Shown piece by piece: positions 40,733-49,168 of a stretch of 53,271 nt of DNA. The position numbers and the translations under genes were made by a program. The stretch spans positions 1-53,271 of the forward strand of contig NZ_CALBSN010000066.1 of NCBI RefSeq assembly GCF_937967675.1, read 5' to 3'. The notes under the pieces were generated by a model. That model was not told the DNA's origin. It worked only from the letters and a program-made list of their open reading frames with translations, and searched no databases. The stretch is from an uncultured Flavobacterium sp. (GTDB taxonomy: Bacteria; Bacteroidota; Bacteroidia; Flavobacteriales; Flavobacteriaceae). The stretch's first letter is position 1. Each line of letters opens with the position of its first letter.

Positions 40733-43621
40733 CTAATATTCAATTACACTTATTCCATATATATTTGTATCTGGTTCAATTGTTGTGCCTTGAGGTAACC
40801 AAATTTCATTCTTTAATAAGTCATAAATATTACCCGAGGCCCCTCTATTGTAATAAGCTCCTGATTTAGCCGCTCCAATATAAATAGAAGAACCATTTAC
40901 TTTTATTACGAAATCTTTATTTCCACTAAGAGATGAGTTTGGGAATACAGATGAGATTTTCCATTTTTTACCATTCGGAACAGTCAATAAACTTGTTACT
41001 ATTCGACAATTTAGATTATTGTTCTCTATTTCTTGAATTGATAAAAATCCTATATTATTAGTAGACACAATAGAAATTGTTGTACCTTCTGGAAGCCAAA
41101 AATCTCCATTAATTAAAAAATATGTCCACATAATTCTATCATCTGTTTGGTTAATAGTACCTTCAAAGGTACTTCCAATATAAATTGCTGTTCCATTTAT
41201 ACTTATAACTCTATCCCCAGAAAGAATCGATGAATTGGCAAGTATTTGAGATATTCTAGCTGATTTTCCTATTGGCACAGTATATGTTGTTTGATTATTT
41301 AATAGAAAAATATTTGAAAAATTATTAAATCCAGATGCATTTGAACTAGATAAATTTTCACCATTACAAATATACTTGGTCAAGCTATTATTAATTTCTC
41401 CAGAGTCTAAAATTCCATTACTATTTGCATCTAGTCCTACTTCAATTTTGGTTCCGCCATTTGCACAATTTGTACCAGCAGGTTCAGAGGTTGTTTTTAC
41501 TAAAGTGTTTTTTCCATCTTGTCCGTTTGTTCCAGCAGGACCTTGAGCTCCCTGAAGTGATGCGATAAAGTCTGACTCAGTACCCGTGTTACCACTGTTT
41601 AACCATATTTGATATGCTGATAAACCATCTATTCCGTTGGTACCGTTAGTTCCTGCAGGTCCTTGAGCTCCCGTCAAACCAATAGGTCCTTGCTCACCTT
41701 GAATACCTTGTGAGCCTTGAGGTCCAGCAACACCTTGAGGACCAGTTGCACCGTCACTTCCGTTAGCTCCAGCAGGTCCTTGGATTCCCTGTGGACCTTG
41801 AGCTCCTTGAAGAGATGCAATAAACTCAGCTTCAGTTCCAGAATTACCATTGTTTATCCATATTTGATATGCCGATAAACCATCTATTCCATTGTTTCCA
41901 TTTGCACCTGCAGGACCTTGAGGTCCAGTCAAACCAATAGGTCCTTGCTCACCTTGAATCCCTTGCGGTCCTTGAGGTCCTGTTGCTCCAGCTGGACCTT
42001 GTATTCCTTGAGGTCCTTGAGCTCCCTGAAGAGAAGAAATGAAATCTGCTTCTGTTCCAGTATTACCGTTATTTAGCCATATTTGATAAGCAGATAAACC
42101 ATCCGTGCCATTTAAGCCGTTAATTCCTGCAGGTCCTTGTATTCCTTGTATTCCTTGTGGACCTGTTTCTCCAGTTAATCCAATAGGACCTTGTTCACCT
42201 TGTGGTCCAGTAGCACCATCTATTCCATTAACACCAGCAGGACCTTCAATACCTTGAGGGCCTTGAGCACCATTGCATACATACTTGGTTTGAGAAATAT
42301 TAATTTCATTAACATCCAACACTCCATTCTCATTAATATCAATACCAACTTCAATCTTTGTTCCACCAGTTGCACAGTTGGCTCCAGCAGGTTCTAGTGT
42401 TGTATTTACAAGTGCATTCTTCCCATCGGCTCCATTGTTTCCATTGGCACCAGCAGGACCTTGAGGACCAGTCGCACCGTCACTTCCGTTAGCTCCAGCG
42501 GGTCCTTGGATTCCCTGTGGACCTTGAGCTCCTTGAAGAGATGCAATAAACTCGATTTCAGTACCAGTATTACCATTGTTTATCCATATTTGATATGCTG
42601 ATAAACCATCTATTCCATTGTTTCCATTTGCGCCTGCAGGACCTTGAGGTCCAGTCAAACCAATAGGTCCTTGAGGACCAGTTGCACCGTCACTTCCGTT
42701 AGCACCAGCAGGTCCTTGAGCTCCTTGAGTTCCTTGTGGTCCTGTCAAAGAAGTAATAAAATCAGCTTCAGTTCCAACATTACCAAGATTCAACCATATT
42801 TGATATGCAGACAATCCATCCGTACCATTTGTTCCATTTACACCATCAATTCCATTTGAACCAGCAGGACCTTGAGGACCTGTTACTCCAGCTGGTCCTG
42901 TTGCTCCTGTTGCTCCAGCGGGACCTTGAGCTCCTTGAAGAGATGCAATAAAGTCGGTTTCAGTACCAGAATTACCATTGTTTATCCATATTTGATAAGC
43001 AGATAATCCATCCGTACCATTGGTACCGTTAGTTCCAGCTGGACCTTGAACTCCCTGAAGAGATGCTATAAAATCTGCCTCAGTTCCAGTATTACCACTG
43101 TTTAACCATATTTGATATGCTGATAAACCATCTAATCCGTTGGTTCCATTTGTTCCTGCAGGTCCTTGAGGTCCAGCGGGTCCAGGCTCACCTCCATTTG
43201 CCGAAAAATAAGCAAATGGAACATAAGTAAAAGGGTTATTGCTTATTTGAGTGAAATTTTGACAATTTTGAGAAGCATCTAATTCTACTTTCAAACTTTT
43301 TGTGTTTACATTCCAAACTATACCATTAAATCCTGTTGCATATCCACCAACTTGGTTTCCAGTTCCTATCAACAAATTCACCATACCAAATTTATCTGTT
43401 GTTGTTACAATGGTTTCTTGGTATTCAACAACACCTTGATGGTCAATGATTGAAAACTGCAAACAAATAGTTTTATTGGCTAAAATATATTGTTGATTAT
43501 TGGCGCCAGGTAGTTGTTGACCATTAGGGCCATAGATTACCGCTTGATAGGTAATGCCTGAATTTTGTGTAACTCCAATTGTTGATGTTATTAAAAATAG
43601 AAATAAAAATATCTTTTTCAT
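40733..43621 (-). CDS. Collagen-like repeat surface protein
   Basis: A 962-residue secreted protein. The signal peptide (MKKIFLFLFLITSTIGVTQ) leads to an N-terminal beta domain (about 20-145, GITYQAVIYGPNG). A long Gly-X-Y region (GPQGPAG, GIQGPAG) follows. Seven copies of a 34-residue insert with core DGLSAYQIWLNNGNTGTEAD interrupt it. Two copies of a GTKIEVG-DxNxNGxLD-ExN module have a Ca-loop look. The C-terminus has two similar 85-residue beta domains (VPIGKSARIS; VPNGKKWKIS) and no T9SS signal. It is probably a trimeric fibre on the cell surface. It is third in a run with a small T9SS protein and a beta-barrel. Confidence 0.88.
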   Translation of the reverse strand: MKKIFLFLFLITSTIGVTQNSGITYQAVIYGPNGQQLPGANNQQYILANKTICLQFSIIDHQGVVEYQETIVTTTDKFGMVNLLIGTGNQVGGYATGFNGIVWNVNTKSLKVELDASQNCQNFTQISNNPFTYVPFAYFSANGGEPGPAGPQGPAGTNGTNGLDGLSAYQIWLNSGNTGTEADFIASLQGVQGPAGTNGTNGTDGLSAYQIWINNGNSGTETDFIASLQGAQGPAGATGATGPAGVTGPQGPAGSNGIDGVNGTNGTDGLSAYQIWLNLGNVGTEADFITSLTGPQGTQGAQGPAGANGSDGATGPQGPIGLTGPQGPAGANGNNGIDGLSAYQIWINNGNTGTEIEFIASLQGAQGPQGIQGPAGANGSDGATGPQGPAGANGNNGADGKNALVNTTLEPAGANCATGGTKIEVGIDINENGVLDVNEINISQTKYVCNGAQGPQGIEGPAGVNGIDGATGPQGEQGPIGLTGETGPQGIQGIQGPAGINGLNGTDGLSAYQIWLNNGNTGTEADFISSLQGAQGPQGIQGPAGATGPQGPQGIQGEQGPIGLTGPQGPAGANGNNGIDGLSAYQIWINNGNSGTEAEFIASLQGAQGPQGIQGPAGANGSDGATGPQGVAGPQGSQGIQGEQGPIGLTGAQGPAGTNGTNGIDGLSAYQIWLNSGNTGTESDFIASLQGAQGPAGTNGQDGKNTLVKTTSEPAGTNCANGGTKIEVGLDANSNGILDSGEINNSLTKYICNGENLSSSNASGFNNFSNIFLLNNQTTYTVPIGKSARISQILANSSILSGDRVISINGTAIYIGSTFEGTINQTDDRIMWTYFLINGDFWLPEGTTISIVSTNNIGFLSIQEIENNNLNCRIVTSLLTVPNGKKWKISSVFPNSSLSGNKDFVIKVNGSSIYIGAAKSGAYYNRGASGNIYDLLKNEIWLPQGTTIEPDTNIYGISVIEY
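41520..43190. repeat. Imperfect in-frame DNA repeats encoding the collagen and DGLSAYQIW modules
   Basis: Seven near-identical coding blocks of about 100 bp, separated by GPxGPAG-coding sequence of variable length, span this stretch of the collagen-like gene. They are similar enough at the DNA level to recombine, so copy number may vary between strains. Confidence 0.7.
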
Positions 43622-43628
43622 AATATGA

Positions 43629-44261
43629 TTAATTTATATTGAAATGGATTCCAAATCTTATTTGTTGATTATTGAACTTTAATTTTTCTTCTGTACTATT
43701 CGATAGATTCATTCCTATGGAATAATTGTATCCTAAACTCATTTGCCAATCATCGCTTATAAAATATTTGGCTGTTATTATTCCTCCTGGTTGTATCCAA
43801 AAACCTGAAAATTCTTTTTCTTTTGTTAAATCAAATGTTTCTCCGTTAATTTTTTGTTCTCCATTTATAATGTGCATCAATTGCATTTGAGCGCCAGCGC
43901 TTAATTCAAAAGGTACTCTGTTAGAAGGAATGATGACATATTGTAATTGATTATTTAATCCCATATAAGTGGTTTGCCAATCATAATGATTAGCACTATC
44001 ACCTGCACTTGAATCATAGCCATTAATTGCTAAACCTGCACTGTAGTTTAATCGGTTATCCATCAATTTAAAAACATATCCTATTTCATAAAAAGAACTT
44101 GATTTAGTTTTAAACTCAAGTGGCAAATTATCGGTGCCTTTAAAATCATAAGTTGTTAAATTCAATCCCGTTGAAAAGTATAATTCTTGTGCTTTAGCAC
44201 TTGCAGAGATAAACAAAAAACAAGAAATTATAAGTTTAATCTTTTTTGATAATTGTTTCAT
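43629..44261 (-). CDS. Outer membrane beta-barrel protein
   Basis: The 210 residues start with a signal peptide (IISCFLFISASAKAQ) followed by ELYFSTGLNLTTYDFKG and alternating barrel strands, ending with QIRFGIHFNIN. This is the pattern of PF13568-like small barrels. It overlaps the upstream T9SS-tagged gene by 26 bases and precedes the collagen-like gene by seven bases. The tight spacing suggests the barrel helps display or anchor the fibre, which is inference. Confidence 0.75.
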   Translation of the reverse strand: MKQLSKKIKLIISCFLFISASAKAQELYFSTGLNLTTYDFKGTDNLPLEFKTKSSSFYEIGYVFKLMDNRLNYSAGLAINGYDSSAGDSANHYDWQTTYMGLNNQLQYVIIPSNRVPFELSAGAQMQLMHIINGEQKINGETFDLTKEKEFSGFWIQPGGIITAKYFISDDWQMSLGYNYSIGMNLSNSTEEKLKFNNQQIRFGIHFNIN

Positions 44262-44712
44262 AAAATACAGAGGTGTTGTTAGTTATTTTAATTATATATG
44301 TTGATGATGCAAGATTTGATATTGATAGACTAGTTTTAAAATCAGTAATAGTAAGTTCTTTACTTAAAACCAAACGTCCTAATCGGTCAAATAACTCAAC
44401 CATACATTTTCCTTCAAACGATAAGGAAAAAAGTAAATTTAATTCGTTAGTTGCTGGGATTGGGTATAATTGTAAAGTTTCTTTAACAATACTACCGTCA
44501 ATAGTTTTAAATCCTGTAGGTTGTTGATATCCTTGGACTATACTTTTGTCAATTATATCAAAAAAACCAATTGTAGATAATTGCCCAACACTTTGGCTGA
44601 CATAGTAACCATTTTGTGTTGTATTTGAATTACCAACAACTGAAATTGTATTTCTCGATATTTCTTGAGAATAAACAGTAAAACCTATAAAGAATAATAA
44701 AAAATATTTCAT
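44236..44712 (-). CDS. Small protein with a type A T9SS sorting domain
   Basis: A 158-residue protein with signal peptide MKYFLLFFIGFTVYSQ, a short mature region (about 17-80, with GYYVSQSVGQLSTIGF and VQGYQQP), then a standard type A sorting domain (about 81-158: LYPIPATNELNLLF, VELFDRLGRLV, SSTYIIKI, ETIIKKD). Such proteins cross the outer membrane through PorLMN/Sov machinery and are usually attached to the surface. With so little passenger sequence, it may be a structural cap or adaptor for its neighbours. It is first in the barrel/collagen run. Confidence 0.85.
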   Translation of the reverse strand: MKYFLLFFIGFTVYSQEISRNTISVVGNSNTTQNGYYVSQSVGQLSTIGFFDIIDKSIVQGYQQPTGFKTIDGSIVKETLQLYPIPATNELNLLFSLSFEGKCMVELFDRLGRLVLSKELTITDFKTSLSISNLASSTYIIKITNNTSVFYETIIKKD

Positions 44713-44786
44713 GTATTAATGATTACTTTAACAAGATTTAAAATTACTAATAATTTGAAAATTAAATGAGAATTTTATTATTTTCG

Positions 44787-44801
44787 CGACATATATTGTC
44801 G
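44787..44801. promoter_or_regulatory. Palindromic operator candidate CGACA-TATAT-TGTCG
   Basis: A perfect 5-bp inverted repeat with a symmetric TATAT centre, six bases before the WYL regulator ATG and within the divergent spacer to the T9SS/collagen run. It is the only GC-containing palindrome there. Autoregulation, and control of the divergent genes, is inferred. Confidence 0.5.
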
Positions 44802-44807
44802 TGAATT

Positions 44808-45713
44808 ATGAAAAAATCTAAAAGAATCTCAATATTACTGAATCAATTGAAAGAAAGTAAATTATCTGCTTATGATTTACATACTATATTCAAGAATAAA
44901 AACATCAATATTTCAATAAGACAAATTCAAAGGGATATTAATGAATTAGAAAATTATTTAGATAAAACAGAAATTCTAGATAAAGTGAAAAGTGAAAAAA
45001 AAATATTTTATTTCATTTCAAAAAAATCTAAACTCAATGCTGATAAATTAAATAGTATAGAAACATTTTTTTATTATCCAATCGAAAATGAAATTGATAC
45101 AAGTATAAATTTATTTGATACCGCTATTAATCAAAGAAGTACTATTATTATTAGATTAATTAAAAATGATTTGACAGGAGATAATTCAAATTTCGAATTT
45201 GAACCATTTGTTTTTTATCCAATTTCAATTATTAATCATAGAAATATAAAATACATTGGGGGTTGGAATCCTCAAAAAAAACAAATTCAAATATTTGGAA
45301 TTAATCAAATTTCAGAATTTTCCATTGAAGATAAGAAATTTAAAATGAATAAAATAAAACAAAAATTTCATGAAGAATTGGACAAAAGATTTGGAGTAAC
45401 AAAAAATATTGATGAAAATGTCTATGAAATAAAAATTGAATTATCTAAAGTTTTAGCAAATTTCATAAAATCACACTATTGGCATAAAACTCAAAAAATT
45501 ATAATAAAAGATAATAAAACATTTTTATTCTTAAAATGTGGCATAAATAGAGAGTTATTAGGATGGCTATTTCAATGGATGTATAACATTAGAGTAATTG
45601 AACCTAAAATATTAAAAGACTATTATGAAAAAACAATAAAAGAAATTCAAAATAATTCTGTTTCAAAAACACCATTGGTTTACAGAAATATTTTTATAGA
45701 GAAAGAAAAATAA
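44808..45713 (+). CDS. WYL domain transcriptional regulator
   Basis: The 301 residues have an N-terminal HTH (about 5-60, ISILLNQLKESKLSAYDLHT and ISIRQIQRDINELENYL). A WYL domain at about 110-190 follows (FEPFVFYPISIINHRNIKYIGGW), then a WCX-like C-terminal extension (about 200-290). WYL regulators sense ligands, often nucleic acids, and commonly control mobile or defence loci. It is divergent from the T9SS/collagen gene run and has a palindrome at its start. A strong hairpin lies 235 bases downstream. Confidence 0.82.
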   Translation: MKKSKRISILLNQLKESKLSAYDLHTIFKNKNINISIRQIQRDINELENYLDKTEILDKVKSEKKIFYFISKKSKLNADKLNSIETFFYYPIENEIDTSINLFDTAINQRSTIIIRLIKNDLTGDNSNFEFEPFVFYPISIINHRNIKYIGGWNPQKKQIQIFGINQISEFSIEDKKFKMNKIKQKFHEELDKRFGVTKNIDENVYEIKIELSKVLANFIKSHYWHKTQKIIIKDNKTFLFLKCGINRELLGWLFQWMYNIRVIEPKILKDYYEKTIKEIQNNSVSKTPLVYRNIFIEKEK

Positions 45714-45947
45714 TTCAAAATTAAATTACCACATTCATTTAACATTTTCTTAGCATAAAGCCTTAATCAAATTGGTACTAATTGCATTGTATTAGCTCTA
45801 ACTTTTAAAGGTAATAAAATGAGGATAAAGTACCAACGTGATAGTGCGTTTCAACAAACGGGAAATCGGTTTGAAGTGGATAAAGACCAATACTATTTAA
45901 TCCTTTTTGTTAAATTTCAAATTGATTTAATTTATCAAATAACCTCC

Positions 45948-45972
45948 AAAGCCCTGGATTTACGGGCTTTTT
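45948..45972 (+). terminator. Terminator in the WYL-resolvase spacer
   Basis: 7-bp stem AAAGCCC/GGGCTTT with a 9-base loop and a short T-run. It would end transcripts from the WYL gene or from an unrecognised small RNA upstream. Confidence 0.65.
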
Positions 45973-46133
45973 CTTGTTTATATCAAAATTCAAACAGACC
46001 TTTGCATCAAGTTTTAGATTTAGATTATAGTTCATTATTAAAACATTATTAAAAATGACCAAACCAACAAAATTGGTTAAAGTGTTTCAAATAAATTGAG
46101 CATCTAAATTTAAAACGAAATTCAAACCATGTC

Positions 46134-46149
46134 AATTTTGTGCAAAATT
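46134..46149. promoter_or_regulatory. Palindrome AATTTTG-TG-CAAAATT, candidate recombinase site
   Basis: Perfect 7-bp arms around a central TG dinucleotide, 100 bp (centre to centre) from a second palindrome with a central CA. Half-sites TGTGCAAAA recur at 46139 and 46214. Confidence 0.5.
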
Positions 46150-46232
46150 AGATTTTAGTCATACACTGCACAAAACACATAAATAGGATTTCAATAAAAT
46201 GCAATGTTAAACATGTGCAAAAGGGCATACCC

Positions 46233-46250
46233 TAAAATTGCACAATTTTA
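46233..46250. promoter_or_regulatory. Palindrome TAAAATTG-CA-CAATTTTA, candidate recombinase site
   Basis: Perfect 8-bp arms around a central CA, just before the serine recombinase start codon at 46264. Binding here could place strand exchange or autoregulation at the gene's own promoter. Confidence 0.5.
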
Positions 46251-46263
46251 AGCAAAGGTCACC

Positions 46264-46899
46264 ATGAAAAAAGCTCGTTACATTCGTCAATCAACAAAAA
46301 ATCAAACCAACCTTCGTCAGCTTGCAAAAGCACACCCAGATGAAGAATTATTCATTGACATAATAAGTGGTTCAATTCCATTTGATGAACGTCCTGAAGG
46401 TAAACGACTCATTCAAGCAGTTGAAACTGGACAAATAAATTATGTAAGCTTCCATGCCATCGATAGAGCTGGAAGAAATACTATCAATGTATTACAAACG
46501 CTACAATACTTTTATGATAAAGGTGTGGTTGTAAAGATTGATAATTTGGGATTGGAATCAATGATTAACAACAAAGCCAATCCAGTGTTTAATCTTATTA
46601 CAACCATATTAAGTGAGCTAAGTTCACTTGAAAAAACTAGCCTTCTTGAAAGACAAGCTGAAGGAATTCAACAAGCCAAACTAAAAGGTATATATAAAGG
46701 TAGAGCTGAAGGAACTTTTGATACGCCAGAACAAACACTTCAGAAGCATAAGCGTGTGGTAAGGGCTATTAAAATGAATCCAACGCTATCGCTTAGACAA
46801 ATTGCCAAGTTGGCGAGTGATTCAGATTATAAAGTATCAGCCAATACGGTTAAGAAGGTAAAAGAAATAATGTTGAACTCAAATTTACAAGTTGCCTAA
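46264..46899 (+). CDS. Serine recombinase (resolvase/invertase family)
   Basis: A 211-residue small serine recombinase. The nucleophile is Ser10 in YIRQST, and the second active-site block is DRAGRN at 67-72. A helical arm with LSELSSLEKTSLLERQAEGI spans about 118-140. A C-terminal HTH at about 165-205 (SLRQIAKLASDSDYKVSANT) provides DNA binding. It could be a plasmid or transposon resolvase or an invertase. Two palindromes with 2-base centres lie upstream. Its stop codon overlaps the next start by one base (TAATG). Confidence 0.88.
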   Translation: MKKARYIRQSTKNQTNLRQLAKAHPDEELFIDIISGSIPFDERPEGKRLIQAVETGQINYVSFHAIDRAGRNTINVLQTLQYFYDKGVVVKIDNLGLESMINNKANPVFNLITTILSELSSLEKTSLLERQAEGIQQAKLKGIYKGRAEGTFDTPEQTLQKHKRVVRAIKMNPTLSLRQIAKLASDSDYKVSANTVKKVKEIMLNSNLQVA

Positions 46900-47204
46900 T
46901 GATGCGAGTTGATTTAACAGCCATACATAATTTGATGTTTAAATTTTATGGAAGCCGAGAAATGCAAATGTACACTTTTGTGGAGCGCAAGCACTTTTTA
47001 AAACCCAAAGAAATCATTATTAAATTTGATTTTAAGAAGGATTGCAACTTGGATATTGAAAAACTAACAAGAAGATTATCTCGACACATTTGGAATGTTC
47101 ATAATTTCTTTGTGACAGTAAAGGATGATACTATTGAAATTTGCATAATATTTTACGTCAATAAAAAACTAAAAGATTTCGATTTTGAGTTTAGTGTGAA
47201 TTAA
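46899..47204 (+). CDS. Hypothetical protein coupled to the serine recombinase
   Basis: A 101-residue soluble protein of beta/alpha character (MQMYTFVERKHFLKPKEIII, LTRRLSRHIWNVHNFFVTV, IEICIIFYVNKK). No family is recognised. It overlaps the recombinase stop by one base, so it depends on the same message and may act as an accessory factor. It is convergent with the CsgG operon; a weak imperfect GGGTT/AACCC-type hairpin lies at about 47222-47254. Confidence 0.55.
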   Translation: MMRVDLTAIHNLMFKFYGSREMQMYTFVERKHFLKPKEIIIKFDFKKDCNLDIEKLTRRLSRHIWNVHNFFVTVKDDTIEICIIFYVNKKLKDFDFEFSVN

Positions 47205-47221
47205 TTCTGAAAAATAAAAAA

Positions 47222-47254
47222 GGGTTCAACTTTAAGTAAAAAGTCAAACCCCAT
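47222..47254. terminator. Weak hairpin between convergent genes
   Basis: GGGTTCAACTTT pairs imperfectly with AAAGTCAAACCCC (two mismatches), with A-rich sequence on the left and a TTATTTTT tract on the right. It is a likely but weak shared terminator. Confidence 0.4.
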
Positions 47255-47304
47255 TATTTTTAACTTACACACTTTTTAGGATAGTGTCTTAACTTAACTA
47301 AATT

Positions 47305-48252
47305 TTATTTAATAATCATCAAATAATTATTAGGAGCTGGTTTTGGTTGATTCCTATAATATTCAACTGCTATTTCTTTTGCGGCTTGAATTCTTTGTTT
47401 TTCAAGAGCAATACTATCATTGTACATTTTCATACGAACAGCAAACTGAGTTTTAGCTTTTGCATCAACTTTTTCTTCTGCTTTTTTAATAAGTGCTTCC
47501 ACCTCTTTATAACATTTCGTTGATGGGTCAATTTGACTTAGAATATCAAGCGCGTCTTTGTAATAATTTTTTGCTAAAGTTGTTTTAGCCTCTTGCAATT
47601 GTGTACTACACTTTTGATTTTGATAGGCTTTATAAGCTTCAATTGTTTTTTGCTGAATTTTGTTATAACAAGAAACTTCTTCAGGCACCGTCATTAATAA
47701 TCCTATCGCTCCTTCATAGTCTTGCATCTTCACTAAACTTTCTGACTTAGTGATAATATCTTGACATTTAAGGTTGTAATAATCTATTATTTTTTGTTTG
47801 CCTGTTTCAATGAAAGTTACAAACTCCTTTGAGTTTGAATTGATTTTTGAAATCGCATTGTTAAAAGCAATTTGTTTATCAACACCACTTCCTTTAAGTT
47901 TTGTGACAGATGTGGAATAAATGACATTATTGTCAAGTTGTTTTAAAATAAGTGTTAATTCACAATTCAACATAAAAATATCTTCCATACCCCCTTCTAC
48001 AAATTTGTCATCATAAATTGCTAACTTGGGATATATAATGAAATTTGAAGAATATCCATTAGCTGCAAGTCCAGATTGTGTAACTAGTTGAATTATTTTT
48101 GTTTCAAGTTTAGAAAGATTTGAAGAATTTAAACCTTCAATGTTATCAGGGATTACAATAGATAAAGCAATTTTCCCAACTTCATTAGAAGACTGCGCGC
48201 TTATTGAAAAAACAGAAAAGCACCAAAAAAATGTGTAAAAATATTTTTTCAT
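47305..48252 (-). CDS. Hypothetical secreted protein, last gene of the CsgG-like operon
   Basis: A 315-residue protein with a signal peptide ending VFSISAQ. The first half has a beta-rich domain (about 25-150, GKIALSIVIPDNIEGL). The second half is helical and TPR-like with regularly spaced Cys residues (NLKCQDI, EEVSCYNKI, NQKCSTQL, STKCYKE), and a charged tail follows. No named family is recognised. It starts seven bases after the gene before it, in a five-gene operon with a CsgG homologue, so an envelope role is likely. Confidence 0.65.
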   Translation of the reverse strand: MKKYFYTFFWCFSVFSISAQSSNEVGKIALSIVIPDNIEGLNSSNLSKLETKIIQLVTQSGLAANGYSSNFIIYPKLAIYDDKFVEGGMEDIFMLNCELTLILKQLDNNVIYSTSVTKLKGSGVDKQIAFNNAISKINSNSKEFVTFIETGKQKIIDYYNLKCQDIITKSESLVKMQDYEGAIGLLMTVPEEVSCYNKIQQKTIEAYKAYQNQKCSTQLQEAKTTLAKNYYKDALDILSQIDPSTKCYKEVEALIKKAEEKVDAKAKTQFAVRMKMYNDSIALEKQRIQAAKEIAVEYYRNQPKPAPNNYLMIIK

Positions 48253-48259
48253 GTTTATT

Positions 48260-49159
48260 TTATTTTATTTTAATTGAAATAAATTGACCATTAAGGTAGC
48301 TAGGTATTGCTTGTATATTTAGTGTTTTTAAAAACAGTCTAATTTCTCTTCCGAAATCCTTAATCGTATAATTTTGATTATTTACTTTTAATGGCAGTTT
48401 AACTTCTTTATATGAAATTAATGCACTACTTGAACCACTTTCAATAGCCACTCCTTTATATGCATTTTTTTTCATCCAATCTGAAATTACTTCGGACAGC
48501 AAAAATCCATCATTCCCCACTTCCATGTCAAAGTTAACCTGAGAATTAGGCTCCAAAACAAAGTCCACTTTTGCAATCATTCCTTCTTCAATTATTTTTG
48601 TAAAGCTATTTTGCAAATCATTCATAAATTCTTCTTGGATACTTTCAATTGCTTTTTCAGTTAATTTTGCAATATCAGTTGTATTAATACATTGACTATC
48701 TCCATTTTGAGGAGACAAATTCTCTCCAGTGATAGTGTATCTGGCACTTAATATTATTTTTGCTTTATTGCATCCATCTGAACCTTTTTGTAATTTAAAA
48801 TCTACTTTGACTAGTATATCAGCTCCAGAATTTTTAATTAAAATATCCTCCTCATCTTCTTGTTTGTCGGTTGAAAAAGAACCTGTTTGTCCTATACTTT
48901 CTAAAACTTCTATATACCCTTTAGTATTAAAGTTTCTTTTTCTGAAAGCTTTGTCAACCAAACTAATAGCTGTTCTTAAATTAAAACCAGTATCCTCGTT
49001 TTCAATTAAATCTCGATATTTCTGACCTTTAATTTTATAGGGAACGACTATTATCCAAGGTTGATTTTGATTTGTCTGATTAATTTTCTGGGGTTGATTA
49101 TCCTGTCCATATGAAAAGAATGAAATGAAAAACAAAAGAATAAAAATTATTTTTTTCAT
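48260..49159 (-). CDS. DUF6175-like secreted protein
   Basis: A 299-residue protein with signal peptide MKKIIFILLFFISFFSYGQ, a low-complexity Gln/Asn linker (20-32), then WIIVVPYKIKGQKYRDLIEN and ADILVKVDFKLQKG. The latter part recalls the nucleotide-fold-like region of CsgG-related proteins. I believe this is the DUF6175 family, though only by recall. It is nine bases after the LPP20-like gene and seven bases before the TPR-like gene. Confidence 0.6.
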   Translation of the reverse strand: MKKIIFILLFFISFFSYGQDNQPQKINQTNQNQPWIIVVPYKIKGQKYRDLIENEDTGFNLRTAISLVDKAFRKRNFNTKGYIEVLESIGQTGSFSTDKQEDEEDILIKNSGADILVKVDFKLQKGSDGCNKAKIILSARYTITGENLSPQNGDSQCINTTDIAKLTEKAIESIQEEFMNDLQNSFTKIIEEGMIAKVDFVLEPNSQVNFDMEVGNDGFLLSEVISDWMKKNAYKGVAIESGSSSALISYKEVKLPLKVNNQNYTIKDFGREIRLFLKTLNIQAIPSYLNGQFISIKIK

Positions 49160-49168
49160 AAATATAAA

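Larger units (their letters stand above)
45714..46263. other. 550-base noncoding region before the serine recombinase
   Basis: No gene is supported; a 77-codon frame at 45819 has no protein-like features. The region holds an 8-bp inverted repeat TTGGTACT/AGTACCAA (45772-45779, 45829-45836), a terminator at 45948-45972, an AACCAA/TTGGTT hairpin (46062-46078) and two recombinase-type palindromes at 46134 and 46233. Confidence 0.5.

Noticed and set aside
41520..43190. Regular repeats that might suggest a CRISPR array
   Set aside because: Repeats are in-frame, imperfect, vary in length and encode collagen-like and DGLSAYQIW protein modules; there are no spacers or cas genes.
45819..46052. 77-codon frame between the WYL and recombinase genes
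   Set aside because: It crosses a clear terminator hairpin, has no recognisable protein features and no promoter; treated as noncoding.
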